Shown here: positions 35,901 through 47,900 of the stretch, one piece after another
Layout of the letters: each line of letters starts with the position of its first letter
Position numbering within the stretch: position 1 is the stretch's first letter
DNA from: Antedon mediterranea
Taxonomy: Eukaryota > Echinodermata > Crinoidea > Comatulida > Antedonidae
Length of the DNA: 64,000 bases
Direction of reading: 5' to 3'
Assembly (NCBI RefSeq): GCF_964355755.1
Contig: NC_092673.1
Coordinates: forward strand, 12,035,001-12,099,000
Made by a program: the position numbers and the translations under genes
Notes under the pieces: generated by a model
Seen by the model: the letters and a program-made list of their open reading frames with translations, nothing else
Told to the model about the DNA's origin: nothing
Database searches by the model: none

Positions 35901-38900
35901 TATAAGGTAATTGTATACGCATATTTTACCATCTGACACTCTATGTCAAATCAATCAAAATGTATATACCTGTAAGCTCTTACTTATATAGTATTGTAAC
36001 CAACTGAAATGTGTTATCAAAATAACAATGTTATGTACAATGCATATAAAGAAATTAACAACTTTACCTTGTGGGCTAAAAAACAATGTTACGAAAATTA
36101 TACGTATCCATTTGCACCAGGGCTTAATGGTCAATGCCAGACTTATACTTGGGTGTTTTGTTAAGTGGGTATAATTTCTCGCACCAGCTTTATTCAATCA
36201 TATTAAACACAATTTTTTTTTTAATATGAGTGCAAAATAATGTAAATATACCAAAACAAACACTCTCAATATGTATTTTTTATAAATACAGGAAAATATA
36301 TTTTAAAAGTATAGGTCACATCACTAGGCCAATTTTACCGTCATTCTTTGGTAAAACACTCTAGTGATCTTTTAAAGGTCAAATCAACCGATTACGATCA
36401 CAATGGCCAAGTGGTTAAGGCAGGGGCGCCATTTACTGCACCTAAAATTATCGCCATGGGTTCGAGGCTGACTCTCTCTCTCTCTCTTGGTTTTTCTTGG
36501 AGACTATAATTCAAAGATCCAGTGTACACAGTTGTCCGTGTGCACTTTTAAAAAACCCAGTTCATTATTTAAGATGAGTAGGAGTTACCCTGGTGGACTT
36601 GTTCACAAAATGGCCCCTGATCAGGGGAGATTAGCACCTATCCGATAGAGTGATTAATTTACTATTGATATTCCTTAGCCACATGTGCCTAAATACATAA
36701 AATAAGATATAACAATGACAATTTTACTGACAAGTTTATTATTAAATTGTAATGAATATAACAATTTATTACAATAAATAGAGAACAATTGAAAACTTCC
36801 TATTGATAATATTAAATAGTCTCTTAAATTAAATGTCATTGTGGTAAGACTAAGAGCTTTAGAAATGTCGAACATATGTAACTTTCTTATAAATTGATAT
36901 ACAGTAATTTATATATTTCAGTCGAATCGTAAGCTTCTTTTGTCATTTTCAAAAGAATACCTTAAAGGTGAAGGAGATGTGACTCGGCATTTGAGTTTTC
37001 TTGGATATTGTGTAACACATAAACAAACTCCTCTAGATGAGTTTGATTTTTCAGTTACTAACCTTGCAACAGACTTAAGATGTGGGATAAGACTTGTGTA
37101 TGTACCTTATGCTTTTTTATTTGTACAGTGTCTAACAAATGTCATGAGGTAATTTCCCGAATGATCAGGCTACTTGGTTTGGTTTACTAGCGTTCGTGCC
37201 AGTCATCCATTCATAAGCACTGATAAAGAATGTCTATGAAAATAGAATTTCGTTTTTTACCTCATGAAAGTATTTGTACCATTGCACTCATTATTTGTAT
37301 GTTATTACATTATTATAAAAATAGAGTCGACTCCGCCTAAGTCGAATCTAATGGGACTGGTATAAAAAGTTTGAGTTAAGTGAACTTCTACTTACAGATT
37401 TGTAAAAAAAAATGCTAGGCCTAGGTCCATTCACTAGCCACGCTAAGGCTAGACCCTAGGCTTAACCTACTTCGCAATTACATATTGGCTTACACACTGA
37501 GCCTTGAATTGTCTTGTTCTAAGCCTCCTTTATCAGTAATGTGTTCTGTATTGAATTTGGACTTTCATAAAAATTTGACTTAGGTCAAAAAATTGAAGAA
37601 AAAAAAATAACAATTGAAAAAAATCAAACAATAGTGACGAATCTCAAACATAATGGAATTAATAGATTAATTGTTTGCATGTTTATTATAAATTTGACTG
37701 TTGTTTTAAATATTGTTTATTTATCTTAGTCGAATTGTTGAGTTGTTGATCAGAGATTGGAAACTGTCTGGGGATGTTCGTGTTCCCGCCATCAGCCGTT
37801 TGCAAAAAATTCACAATATGAAAGTAGTTTTCAACGCCATGAAGAATTGCCGTGAAGTTGAAGGTTAGTATAACACAGCAATATAAACTTCATTATGGTA
37901 TCCCAAAATTTGACCATTTTAAGGCCAGTTTGAAAAAAATCAGAAGTCAATTTCACTTGATTCTGGTAGGAATTTTACTATTTATCCAAAAATGAGAGGG
38001 GGGGGGGGGGGTGTGTCAATGGTTCAGAGACCACAAATGTCATTGTGTTTGGTCTCAAATGAAAGGAAATTTAATTTTAAGGAGGAGGCATTTATATTAT
38101 GCTTCTATAAAATTTAAATTGAAAGACAGTAATAGCAGCAATGTTTATGTGATTAAAATCTATTCAACTTATAGTAGGCCTAATGTATGGACATTTTACC
38201 AATTATGAATTATACTATATTGTCCTCGGCTGTTTGTACAATGAATAAACAATTAACAATGAACAATGTAAAACAAGCACGAATGTGCAATACTCGGGGT
38301 ACAGCGAAAGAAGCTGTATACAGACGTATACAGTTAGAAACTTAAAGAAAAATAGGTTTCGCCAGGGCTCGAACCGGGACCTTCTGCGTGTTAAGCAGAC
38401 TTGACAACCACTACACTACGAAACCTCTTACATTGAAATTGTGGGTTACAGAAAGTTTTGTAATCCATTTAAATTACAAATAAATGGTAATAAGCACAAA
38501 GCAAAATAAACATGTGTAAAAGTGATAATTACCGATTACACAAAATAAGTATTTTAAAAAATAATAATAAGATATACTGTGTATAATTATCATATTGCGT
38601 ATACAGTACTTTTCACCATAAAGTTTAAAAAAAAAGGTTTAGCCCGGGCTCGAACCAGGTACCTTCTGCGTATTGAGCAAACGTGATAACCACTACGCCA
38701 AGAAGCCGCATATAACCATATAACTACATAACGCTGTGGTGTGTGTCACACATTGTGGATTCTTAATTAAACAAATTAATTAACAAAAAATTAAAAATCC
38801 GGCTCTATAGCTTTGAGGACATGTCCCTGTAGTATGTTCATGCCAAATCCCAGCTCAATACTACAACTAATAAGGGAGGAGTAGTACTTTAAAAATCGCA

Positions 38901-41900
38901 CTTTTTACTCAATAGTGTCCAGATGGTGGAGGAGAAAATGAGTAAGTACTAGACTCGGGTACCCCGAGTAAAAAGTGCTAGTAGAGTCTTCATGTACAAA
39001 TAGCAGATTGGTTCAATGGTCATCAGATTCTTCCTGTTCCATTACAATCAAATACAGTATAACATAGATAATTTGATGCATAAAAATCTATTTTTTTATA
39101 CACATAAACATTCAATTTTAAGTTTTAAGGAGCAGTAGATACATTACCAGTTCTTCGCCTCTTGTATAAATCTCAGGTTCTGTAATAATGTAGTTATCCA
39201 TCTGCTAAAGCAATGAATGTACAAGAATGATGTGAACATTGCCAAGGTTTTGCACTGTTTTCTGCATTTGTGTGGTTTGTGTTCATATATTTATGGAAAT
39301 AAAAAATAGTCAAAAGTCTAGGCCTCCTTTTTGTATTGTATGTAAACAAGCCTGCCTAGATACCTTACCCTGCGAAGAATAATATACAGATAATTACGTT
39401 CGTCGTCGTTTATATAATAAAGAAAGAATTTCCACCAATAAGCCTACATTAATAATAATATTATTATCAGGTACAGGCCGAATAAATAATAATTTGTCTT
39501 CCTTTTGAGCCGAATCACCAGATGTTCGCCGCGTCACAAACGTACACAAACGGTCTTTCATCACATCTAGGGAGGACTAATAACAAATGAGGGCGCTATG
39601 TATGCATAGTTTAAATAGTTTAGTTGATTAATTTCTTCAAGCAAGTTCCGTGGCGCAGTGCATGAAGCGTTGTCTTGCGTTGGAGTGACAATTTCATTGC
39701 AAGTTTAAGTCCCAGTAGATGACTTTTGTTTATATATCGTGTTGCCGCACGAAAATTACACAGTCAATATTATTGTACTTGAGATCTTGCTGGATTTTAT
39801 ATGTTTAATGGCAGGGACACGATAATTACGAGAAAATTACTCAGTCAATATCATCGTACTTGAGGATATATACGATTTACAATCCTCGCAGCGGTAGTCA
39901 TGTGATGCAGTTTCAACCAATCACGTTCACGTATTTACATAAGCTATGTAATATGTATAAAATCATTGATTGATTGATTGATCATCAATTATCTATGTTA
40001 TATTTGATTATATTATGGAACAGGTAGAATCTAATGACCATTGAACCAATCTGCTATTTGTACATGAAACTCTACAAGCACTTCGTTACATTGCACCATG
40101 GTTTATTCATTGTACAAGCAGCGGAGGACAATATACCGTAGTATAGTAATAACAATAATAATTTATTTGAACATACACTTTTGTAACAGTGCTACACTTC
40201 GATATGAAGGTGCGTTCTACAATCAAAATTTACTAAAACCACATTACAATGCTAACTATAAAATTTACAATAATAATGTAATATAATGAAAACCAAACAG
40301 TATCCTGATATTTACATTGTTGTTGTTAAATATATAAAATTTAAAATGTACCCTAAAATTTTTTTTTTTCCAAAATGCAGAAATCTTGTTTATATTATGA
40401 TCAAATAAAAAGTTTTTATTCATTTATATGATTTGTTTTCAGATTTAGATCCTAAAGTCATTGTAGATGGAAACAGAGAGAAGACACTACATTTTCTATG
40501 GACAATAATATTTCAGTTGCAGGTTAGAAGAGTTGGTTTCTATATTTCAACACCGTTGTCCCTTAAAACACAAAAAATGAAGGTCAAAATATTCTAAATC
40601 TAAATTTGCCATATCAAAGTAATATTAAAGTTATTCACTTTAAGTCGAAAATTCAAGCCAAAAGCAACAAGTTTACATAATTAACAGCTAAATTAGTTTG
40701 ATTACATTTCGTCTGGAAAATCGTCGCGAGCGAAAGTAAACAAAGATTTTAAACCACGAGTACGCATTATGCATATGCTAATTAGGATTGTTTACAACTC
40801 GGCACGGTTGTGAAGGTATTTTCGCACAGATCGTGAGGAAGTTTTTAATATGATTATGCATATACAGAGTAGCCAAACAAGCACGTTTCATGGGATATGT
40901 TTTGATAAAAAAACGTCTGTATTTCAGTTAAATTATTTTTTGGTGATAGTTATTAACTATTATGATACTTCAAAATGACCCACTTTTTTTTCAAAATCTG
41001 TTATTTTTTATTTTTTTGGAATTAGTCAATACATCTTTAAGTTAATTTATTAAAATATCATATGTTTTTCTTAAAGATGTATTGTCCCTTGAAACACAAA
41101 AAATGAAAAAAAAAATATTCTAAATTTAAATTGACAAAGTAATATTAAAGTTATTCACTTAAAGTCGAAAATTTGAGGCAAAAACAACAAGTTTACGTAA
41201 TTAACAGGTAAATTAATTTGATTGCATTTCGTCTGGAAAATCGTCACGAGCGAAAGTAAACAAAGATTTCAAACCACGAGTATGCATTATGCATGATGCT
41301 AATTAGGGTTGTTTACAACTCGTCACGGTTGAGAAGGTGTTCTCACACAGATTGCGAGGATGTTTTATGATTATGCGTACAAAGTAGCCAAACAAGCGCC
41401 TTGCATTATGAGATATGTTTTGATCGAAAACTTTGACTGGAACTCAAAGTTATTTATTGAACAAAAAAACGTCCGTATTTCGGTTAAATTATTTTTTTTC
41501 CCAACTAATTTTTGGTGAAAGTTAATAACTATTATGATACTTCAAAATGACCCACTTTTTTCGAAATATTAAAAAAAAATTTTTTTTAATTAGTCAAACG
41601 GACAATACATCTTTAAATATATATTACGCACAGAGGTGGGAATAATGCTTCGCAGTGACATACATTTTGTTTATGTTGGTTGTTTGGTCATGACTAATCA
41701 TGCGCACTTAATTTTTTTAATTAATTATCTGATTAAATAACAAATATTGTTATTTATGCTGCAAAATCATAGCCATATTCTATTATTTTTTGTTATACAT
41801 TCATTCTATTCATTATAATGTATATTGATTGTTTTTTTGTTGTTGTCCAGATTAAAGTTTTTCTCAACAAAAATCAACTGAGAGATGAAATAGGTGTTCT

Positions 41901-44900
41901 CAAGAGGATTCAACTAATGAACACAACACTTGCTTCACTACAAAGTAAAGAGAGCTTAACTCATCATGTTGGTTGTGATTCTTCAAGTGATATTTATTTA
42001 AAGAATGAAGAATTGAGTTTATTATTGCAATGGTGCAAAGCTGTGTGTTCACTTTATAACTTGCAGGTAAGATTTGATAGAATTTGACTGTCACCATATG
42101 TTGTGTTGATCAAAATATAAACACACGCATGAAAGTTTACATCGTTTCAGATTTTAAGTTCATGCATAAAAATAATATATGATCAAGGTCAAGGCTTATT
42201 TCTTATTTGCCGTAGCGGGTATAAATGCTGAAATAGTCACAGAACCAGGGCTTGTTTATTGTTAGGTGAAAAATCTTTTAAGGAAACAACAAATAAATTA
42301 ATTTATAACACGCCTGAGTAGATTGTCATTTGATTGGATGATTGTGGGTCACAGATTAAATACTTAATGAATCCTTACTCATCAAGAGTGCAATTTTGCT
42401 GTGTAAATATGCAATTTGAATTTTGTTTGTGATAATTCTTGTTATACACAACGAGAAACCATGCATTACACAAGTAAAGGCTGTTGACCGATTGCATACC
42501 AAAATCAACCTGTATTGTTGTGCACTGTCTAATTGCATCCAAAATTGGAGTGCTGTCTTTTCGACTGGTATTAGCCTTGTCCTAACTTCTCCCATAACAA
42601 GTTATAATATTAATATTGTTATATTATTTTAATTTACAGATAGATAATTTTACTGTATCATTTTCTGATGGCCGTGCATTATGCTATCTTGTTCACCATT
42701 ACCATCCAGGTCTACTTCCATTTGAAGCCATCAAACAGGACACGACACAATGGTTTCAAAACTTTGGTCAAGAAACTGATACAGCACCTGGCCAATGTAA
42801 TATTCTTTTTCTTAATACTGATTAATACTGATACTGTCATTACCAAATCAGTTTAAAGTAGCCAAAGCTATTTATAAATAATAAATTACTATTACCATAG
42901 TCTATTTTTCTTCATGGTGATCCTCAGCTTCTGATGTGAAACTTGAAAATGAAAGAGCCAATTATAAACTACTTTTTGATAAAGTTAAGGAACTTGGAGG
43001 TGTACCATTAATGGTTAAATCTAAAGATATGATTAATACAATTCCTGATGAAAAGGTATGTCTAATGGAACTGTTTTGTCTCTTTAGGTAATTTTATTTG
43101 ATTTCTAAACATAATACAACATATAATAAATATATATATAATTGCAATAATCATTTTATGATAGTTCAGCTCTGGGAAATTTGCTCATTTACGTTTTTTC
43201 AGTTAAGTATATCCAGTTTATTTAAGTGATTAATAAGGTTTGTTTTTTTTACTCGTACATTTATTATTACATTATGCTAAATTAAAACTACAAAACATTT
43301 GTTTTTTTTCTAGGTTGTAATCACTTATGTTAGCCACCTTTGTGTTAGACTTTTGGCCCTACATCGTGAGACTAGCTGTGCTCGTGTAATTCAGTCGGCA
43401 TGGAAATTATACAAAGTGAGACAATGCCTTCGGGTGAGACAGGTAACAAGCCAATCATGTCACTATTAACTTGGAAGTTTGTGTTATTCAGGGTTATCTT
43501 TAGTTTTAGGAACTGTCACGGTATATTTATGCTTCGGACCTCTACTGTGTCACTTTACAAATGGCTGCAATGTTTTGACCATGGTTAGTCAAGACATATG
43601 CAGACCTTTATTTAAAGAAATAAGAGGAGAGCACTCAACAATCTATGCAACAAAGAATTGTGTGGCCGTTGGCAGTCGTAAACGATAGGCCTATTATCTA
43701 GGCCTTAATAATATCTAGGATATATCTAGCTAGCCTAGAAGTGCCTTAGGCTAGAAAGAAAATAGCCGGAGGAGGCTTCTCTAGACTGCTTTCAGTGTCA
43801 AGACATTTGGGGCCTACAGTACCAGAATAAATTTCATTTGGTCATATATTGACAGTGGCAGTAGGAAATATAGTTGCAATATCAGTGTAATGTATGAAGT
43901 ATAAATTGTTATTTCGATATCGTGAAAAAAACACAGAGCCTTAACTTGGTGAGAATATAAAAAAAAGGAACCAAAACTACACGCAGCACCCTCTTATTGG
44001 TCAGATTTAACAAATTTAATATAAAAGGTTACTGAAACCTTTCATCATCCTCATAAGCTAGTTTCTTGGCATTTGTCCAATAAATATGCGCTGTTATGTA
44101 CAATATGGATTTCTGTCAGCATCCTTAGTATGATCAACACATCGTTCTATAATTTATAAGTTTAGCTAGTTCACCGGTGCCTCTTTCTTCGTTGGTAAAA
44201 TTCTATTTATTTTCGCCATCATGGGAAATTTCTATCCATGTTCTTTTTGTCAGTGTCTTGAATATTAATGAGCGGTATTTTTTGCTCTCCTTAGATCGTT
44301 TTTAGGAAATCCAGCATGATCGCACAATTTAACAGAAACGGACAAATTGAAAAAAAAAAAATGTCCAAGATGCCCGAGCTCAAGCCAAGGAGAACACTGT
44401 AAATGTTATTACAAAAACTAATATTTCACTTTGTTTTGCATAGGTGAAAGAATCCTCAGCAGTGATTATACAACAAACTGTTCGTAAATACCTCAGGATT
44501 AAACAGTTTAGGAAGAGAATTAATGCTGCTAAAAAGATTCAAATTTGGTACAGATGTATTTTAGCAAGGAAACATCTTGATAGTTTAAAACTAGATGAAC
44601 TTATGAAAGAAAAACAAATAGCTGCTGAAATACTACAGGTAACATAACATTCCCTGTCAAGTAAACTAACAGTAAAAGTAAGGTAAAAAATTGGTTCTGG
44701 TTCGCAATTAATTGCGCTGTCTAGCATAAAAAAACCATGCTCATGATGCTAACAACTCCTTAATATAGTCATGGAGAAATAATTACCAGCGCCAGTTATA
44801 GGACACAACCTATGCTATACAACCTGAGTGAGAACCAATATGATCCCACATTATTACCTTTCTTGCTTGTTTATCGAATTGTGTATGTTTCGTTGACTTT

Positions 44901-47900
44901 ATTGGTGTGTTGTTATTTGTTGTTGTGATTTGTGACTTCAACTTGTACAATGTGTAATTTTGACCTAAAAAAGATGTCGACGTAGGCGAATTTTGACTTA
45001 GTAAATGTGACCTTCAAATAAAAATTACACAGTAATGTATGGGAAAGAATTGGGACTCAACCTTCACAATCATTTGACTTGTACAAAGTTGAATTCTATT
45101 TTATAAAATGAAAGTCAATATGATACTTTTTTTTGTAGCGGTGGTTCCGAAGTTACATTTTGAGGAAAGGTTCTCTACAATTAAGGAAGTCTGCAATAAT
45201 TCTACAAGCATATACAAGAGGGTATCAGACAAGAAAGTTTTACAGAAATTTAAAAAAGGCAGTTACAGTTGTTCAGACTAGATACAGATCACTACACTAT
45301 GGCAGGCAAGTTAGACAGAGATATCTTACCCAGAAAGCTGCAGTTCTTAAGCTTCAGACTGCCTTTAGAGATCATCTGGTTTGTTTGCTCACTAAGAAAG
45401 TCAAAGCTGTCAAGCTAATACAAGCTACGTGGAGAAGCTACAAGACTAAGGAGAAGGCTTCTTTGAAGATACAGTCTGTATTTAGAGGGTATCTTGCTAA
45501 GAAGACATATATTCAGATAAAACATGCTGTAGTCACCATTCAAAATTATTTCCGTAGATTTCTATTAAGCCAAAATACAAGAAAGCAATTTTTGCGTCTT
45601 CGGCATAGTTGCTTAATTATACAAAATACATTCAGAGAAGTTAAAAAAAGAAAACGAACCAAGCAATATAATTCAGCTTGTATTATTCAAGCAACCTACA
45701 AGATGTATGGCACCAGAAAGGAATACCTTCAAATGAAACAAGCTACCACAAAGATCCAAGCTGCATTCAGATGTTATTATGAATGCAGACATTTTCAAAG
45801 TATAAGAAAAACCACAATTAATTTACAAAGACGGTACCGTGCTAATAAACAAATGCTGGCTCATAAGACGGCTTATGGTATAACTAGAGGAGCATGTATC
45901 ACTGTGCAAGCTGCTTTTAAAGCATATCTTTGCCGAAGAAACTATCTTAACCTGAAGAAGAAAGTAATTCGGATCCAAACTTGTTACAGAGCATTTAAGG
46001 CCAGGTCCTCATATCTGAAGTTACGTAAGGCAACACAAATATTGCAGAAGAGGTTGAGGGCACTGAATGATGGTAGAAGACAATGCCGTGTATACATGAA
46101 GGTAAAGTCTGCAACAATGTTGATCCAGTCTGTATTTAGAGGGTATCGGTGCAGAAAGGTTTTTCAAGAAACAAAGAAAGCAATTATCTTAATTCAGTCT
46201 TGTTGTAGATGTTACCAAGCTAAGAAAATATTTGCTCATAAGAAAAAGGCAGCCACCTTGATTCAATCATTTTATCGACGTTATAGGATTATGAAAATGT
46301 ACCAGAGTAAAAAGAAAGCAGCTATTTTGATCCAGTCTATTTACAGATGTTACGAAAAAAGGAGAATGTTTCAAGAGAAAAAAGAAGCAATAATTTTCAT
46401 TCAATCTCTGTACAGGGGATATCAGATGAGAAATTTGTTTCTAAAGAAGAAGAAATCCACTATCCTATTGCAGTGCATTTTCAGGAAAAAATCATTCCAA
46501 AAAAAGAAGACCGCAACTATTCTTATCCAATCTGTCTACAGAGGTTATCGTATGAGGAAGATGTTTCAAGAGAAAAAAAATGCTGCTCTTACAATCCAGT
46601 ATGCTTATAATACTTACATGGAAAAGAAGTCTTTTCAAAAAAGAACTAAAGCCGCAATCTTACTCCAATCTGCATACAGAGGTTATCAAAGTAGAGGAAA
46701 ATTTAGTAGGCAGAAAAATGCTGCTATTCTAATTCAGTCTGCATACAGAGGTTATCAAAGTAGAGGGACATTTAGTAGGCAGAAAAATGCTGCTATTCTA
46801 ATTCAGTCTGCATACAGAGGTTATCAAAGTAGAGGAACATTTAGTAGGCAAAAGAAAGCTGCTATTCTAATTCAATCTGCATACAGAGGTTATCAAAGTA
46901 GAGGATCATTTAGTAGGCAGAAAAATGCTGCTATTCTAATTCAGTCTGCATACAGAGGTTATCAAAGTAGAGGGACATTTAGTAGGCAGAAAAATGCTGC
47001 TATTCTAATTCAATCTGCATACAGAGGTTATCAAAGTAGAGGAACATTTAGTAGGCAGAAAAATGCTGCTATTCTAATTCAATCTGCATACAGAGGTTAT
47101 CAAAGTAGAGGAACATTTAGTAGGCAGAAAAATGCTGCTATTCTAATTCAATCTGCATACAGAGGTTATCAAAGTAGAGGATCATTTAGTAGGCAGAAAA
47201 ATGCTGCTATTCTAATTCAATCTGCATACAGAGGTTATCAAAGTAGAGGATCATTTAGTAGGCAGAAAAATGCTGCTATTCTAATTCAGTCTGCATACAG
47301 AGGTTATCAAAGTAGAGGAACATTTAATAGGCAGAAAAATGCTGCTATTATAATTCAATCTGCATACAGAGGTTATCGAAGTAGAGGAACATTTAGTAGG
47401 CAGAAAAATGCTGCTATTCTAATTCAATCTGCATACAGAGGTTATCGAAGTAGAGGAACATTTAGTAGGCAGAAAAATGCTGCTATTATAATTCAATCTG
47501 CATACAGAGGTTATCAAAGTAGAGGGACATTTAGTAGGCAGAAAAATGCTGCTATTCTAATTCAATCTGCATACAGAGGTTATCAAAGTAGAGGATCATT
47601 TAGTAGGCAGAAAAATGCTGCTATACTAATTCAATCTGCATACAGAGGTTATCAAAGTAGAGGAACATTTAGTAGGCAAAAGAAAGCTGCTATTCTAATT
47701 CAATCTGCATACAGAGGTTATCAAAGTAGAGGGACATTTAGTAGGCAGAAAAATGCTGCTATTCTAATTCAGTCTGCATACAGAGGTTATCAAAGTAGAG
47801 GGACATTTAGTAGGCAGAAAAATGCTGCTATTCTAATTCAGTCTGCATACAGAGGTTATCAAAGTAGAGGGACATTTAGTAGGCAGAAAAATGCTGCTAT

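Larger units (their letters stand above)
33423..36396 (+). other. ASPM introns 2-6 and first part of intron 7
   Basis: The introns between exons 2 and 8 (33423-33758, 33912-34226, 34464-34610, 34679-35095, 35238-35775, 35907-36921) are AT-rich. Intron 6 contains a TAGGCCT-rich stretch (35440-35510). Intron 7 contains a SINE (see 36397-36665). Nothing else is recognised. Confidence 0.6.
42067..45138 (+). other. ASPM introns 11-15
   Basis: Intron 11 (42067-42639), 12 (42797-42927), 13 (43056-43313), 14 (43443-44443) and 15 (44639-45138) are AT-rich. Intron 14 has a TAGGCCTT/CTAGGATA-type stretch (43690-43750). No mobile element ends or hidden exons were identified. Confidence 0.5.

Noticed and set aside
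39640-39720. tRNA gene
   Set aside because: A weak box A/box B resemblance only; no acceptor or anticodon stem could be drawn.
46347-46610. 87-codon frame overlapping ASPM exon 16
   Set aside because: Shadow of the IQ exon in another frame.
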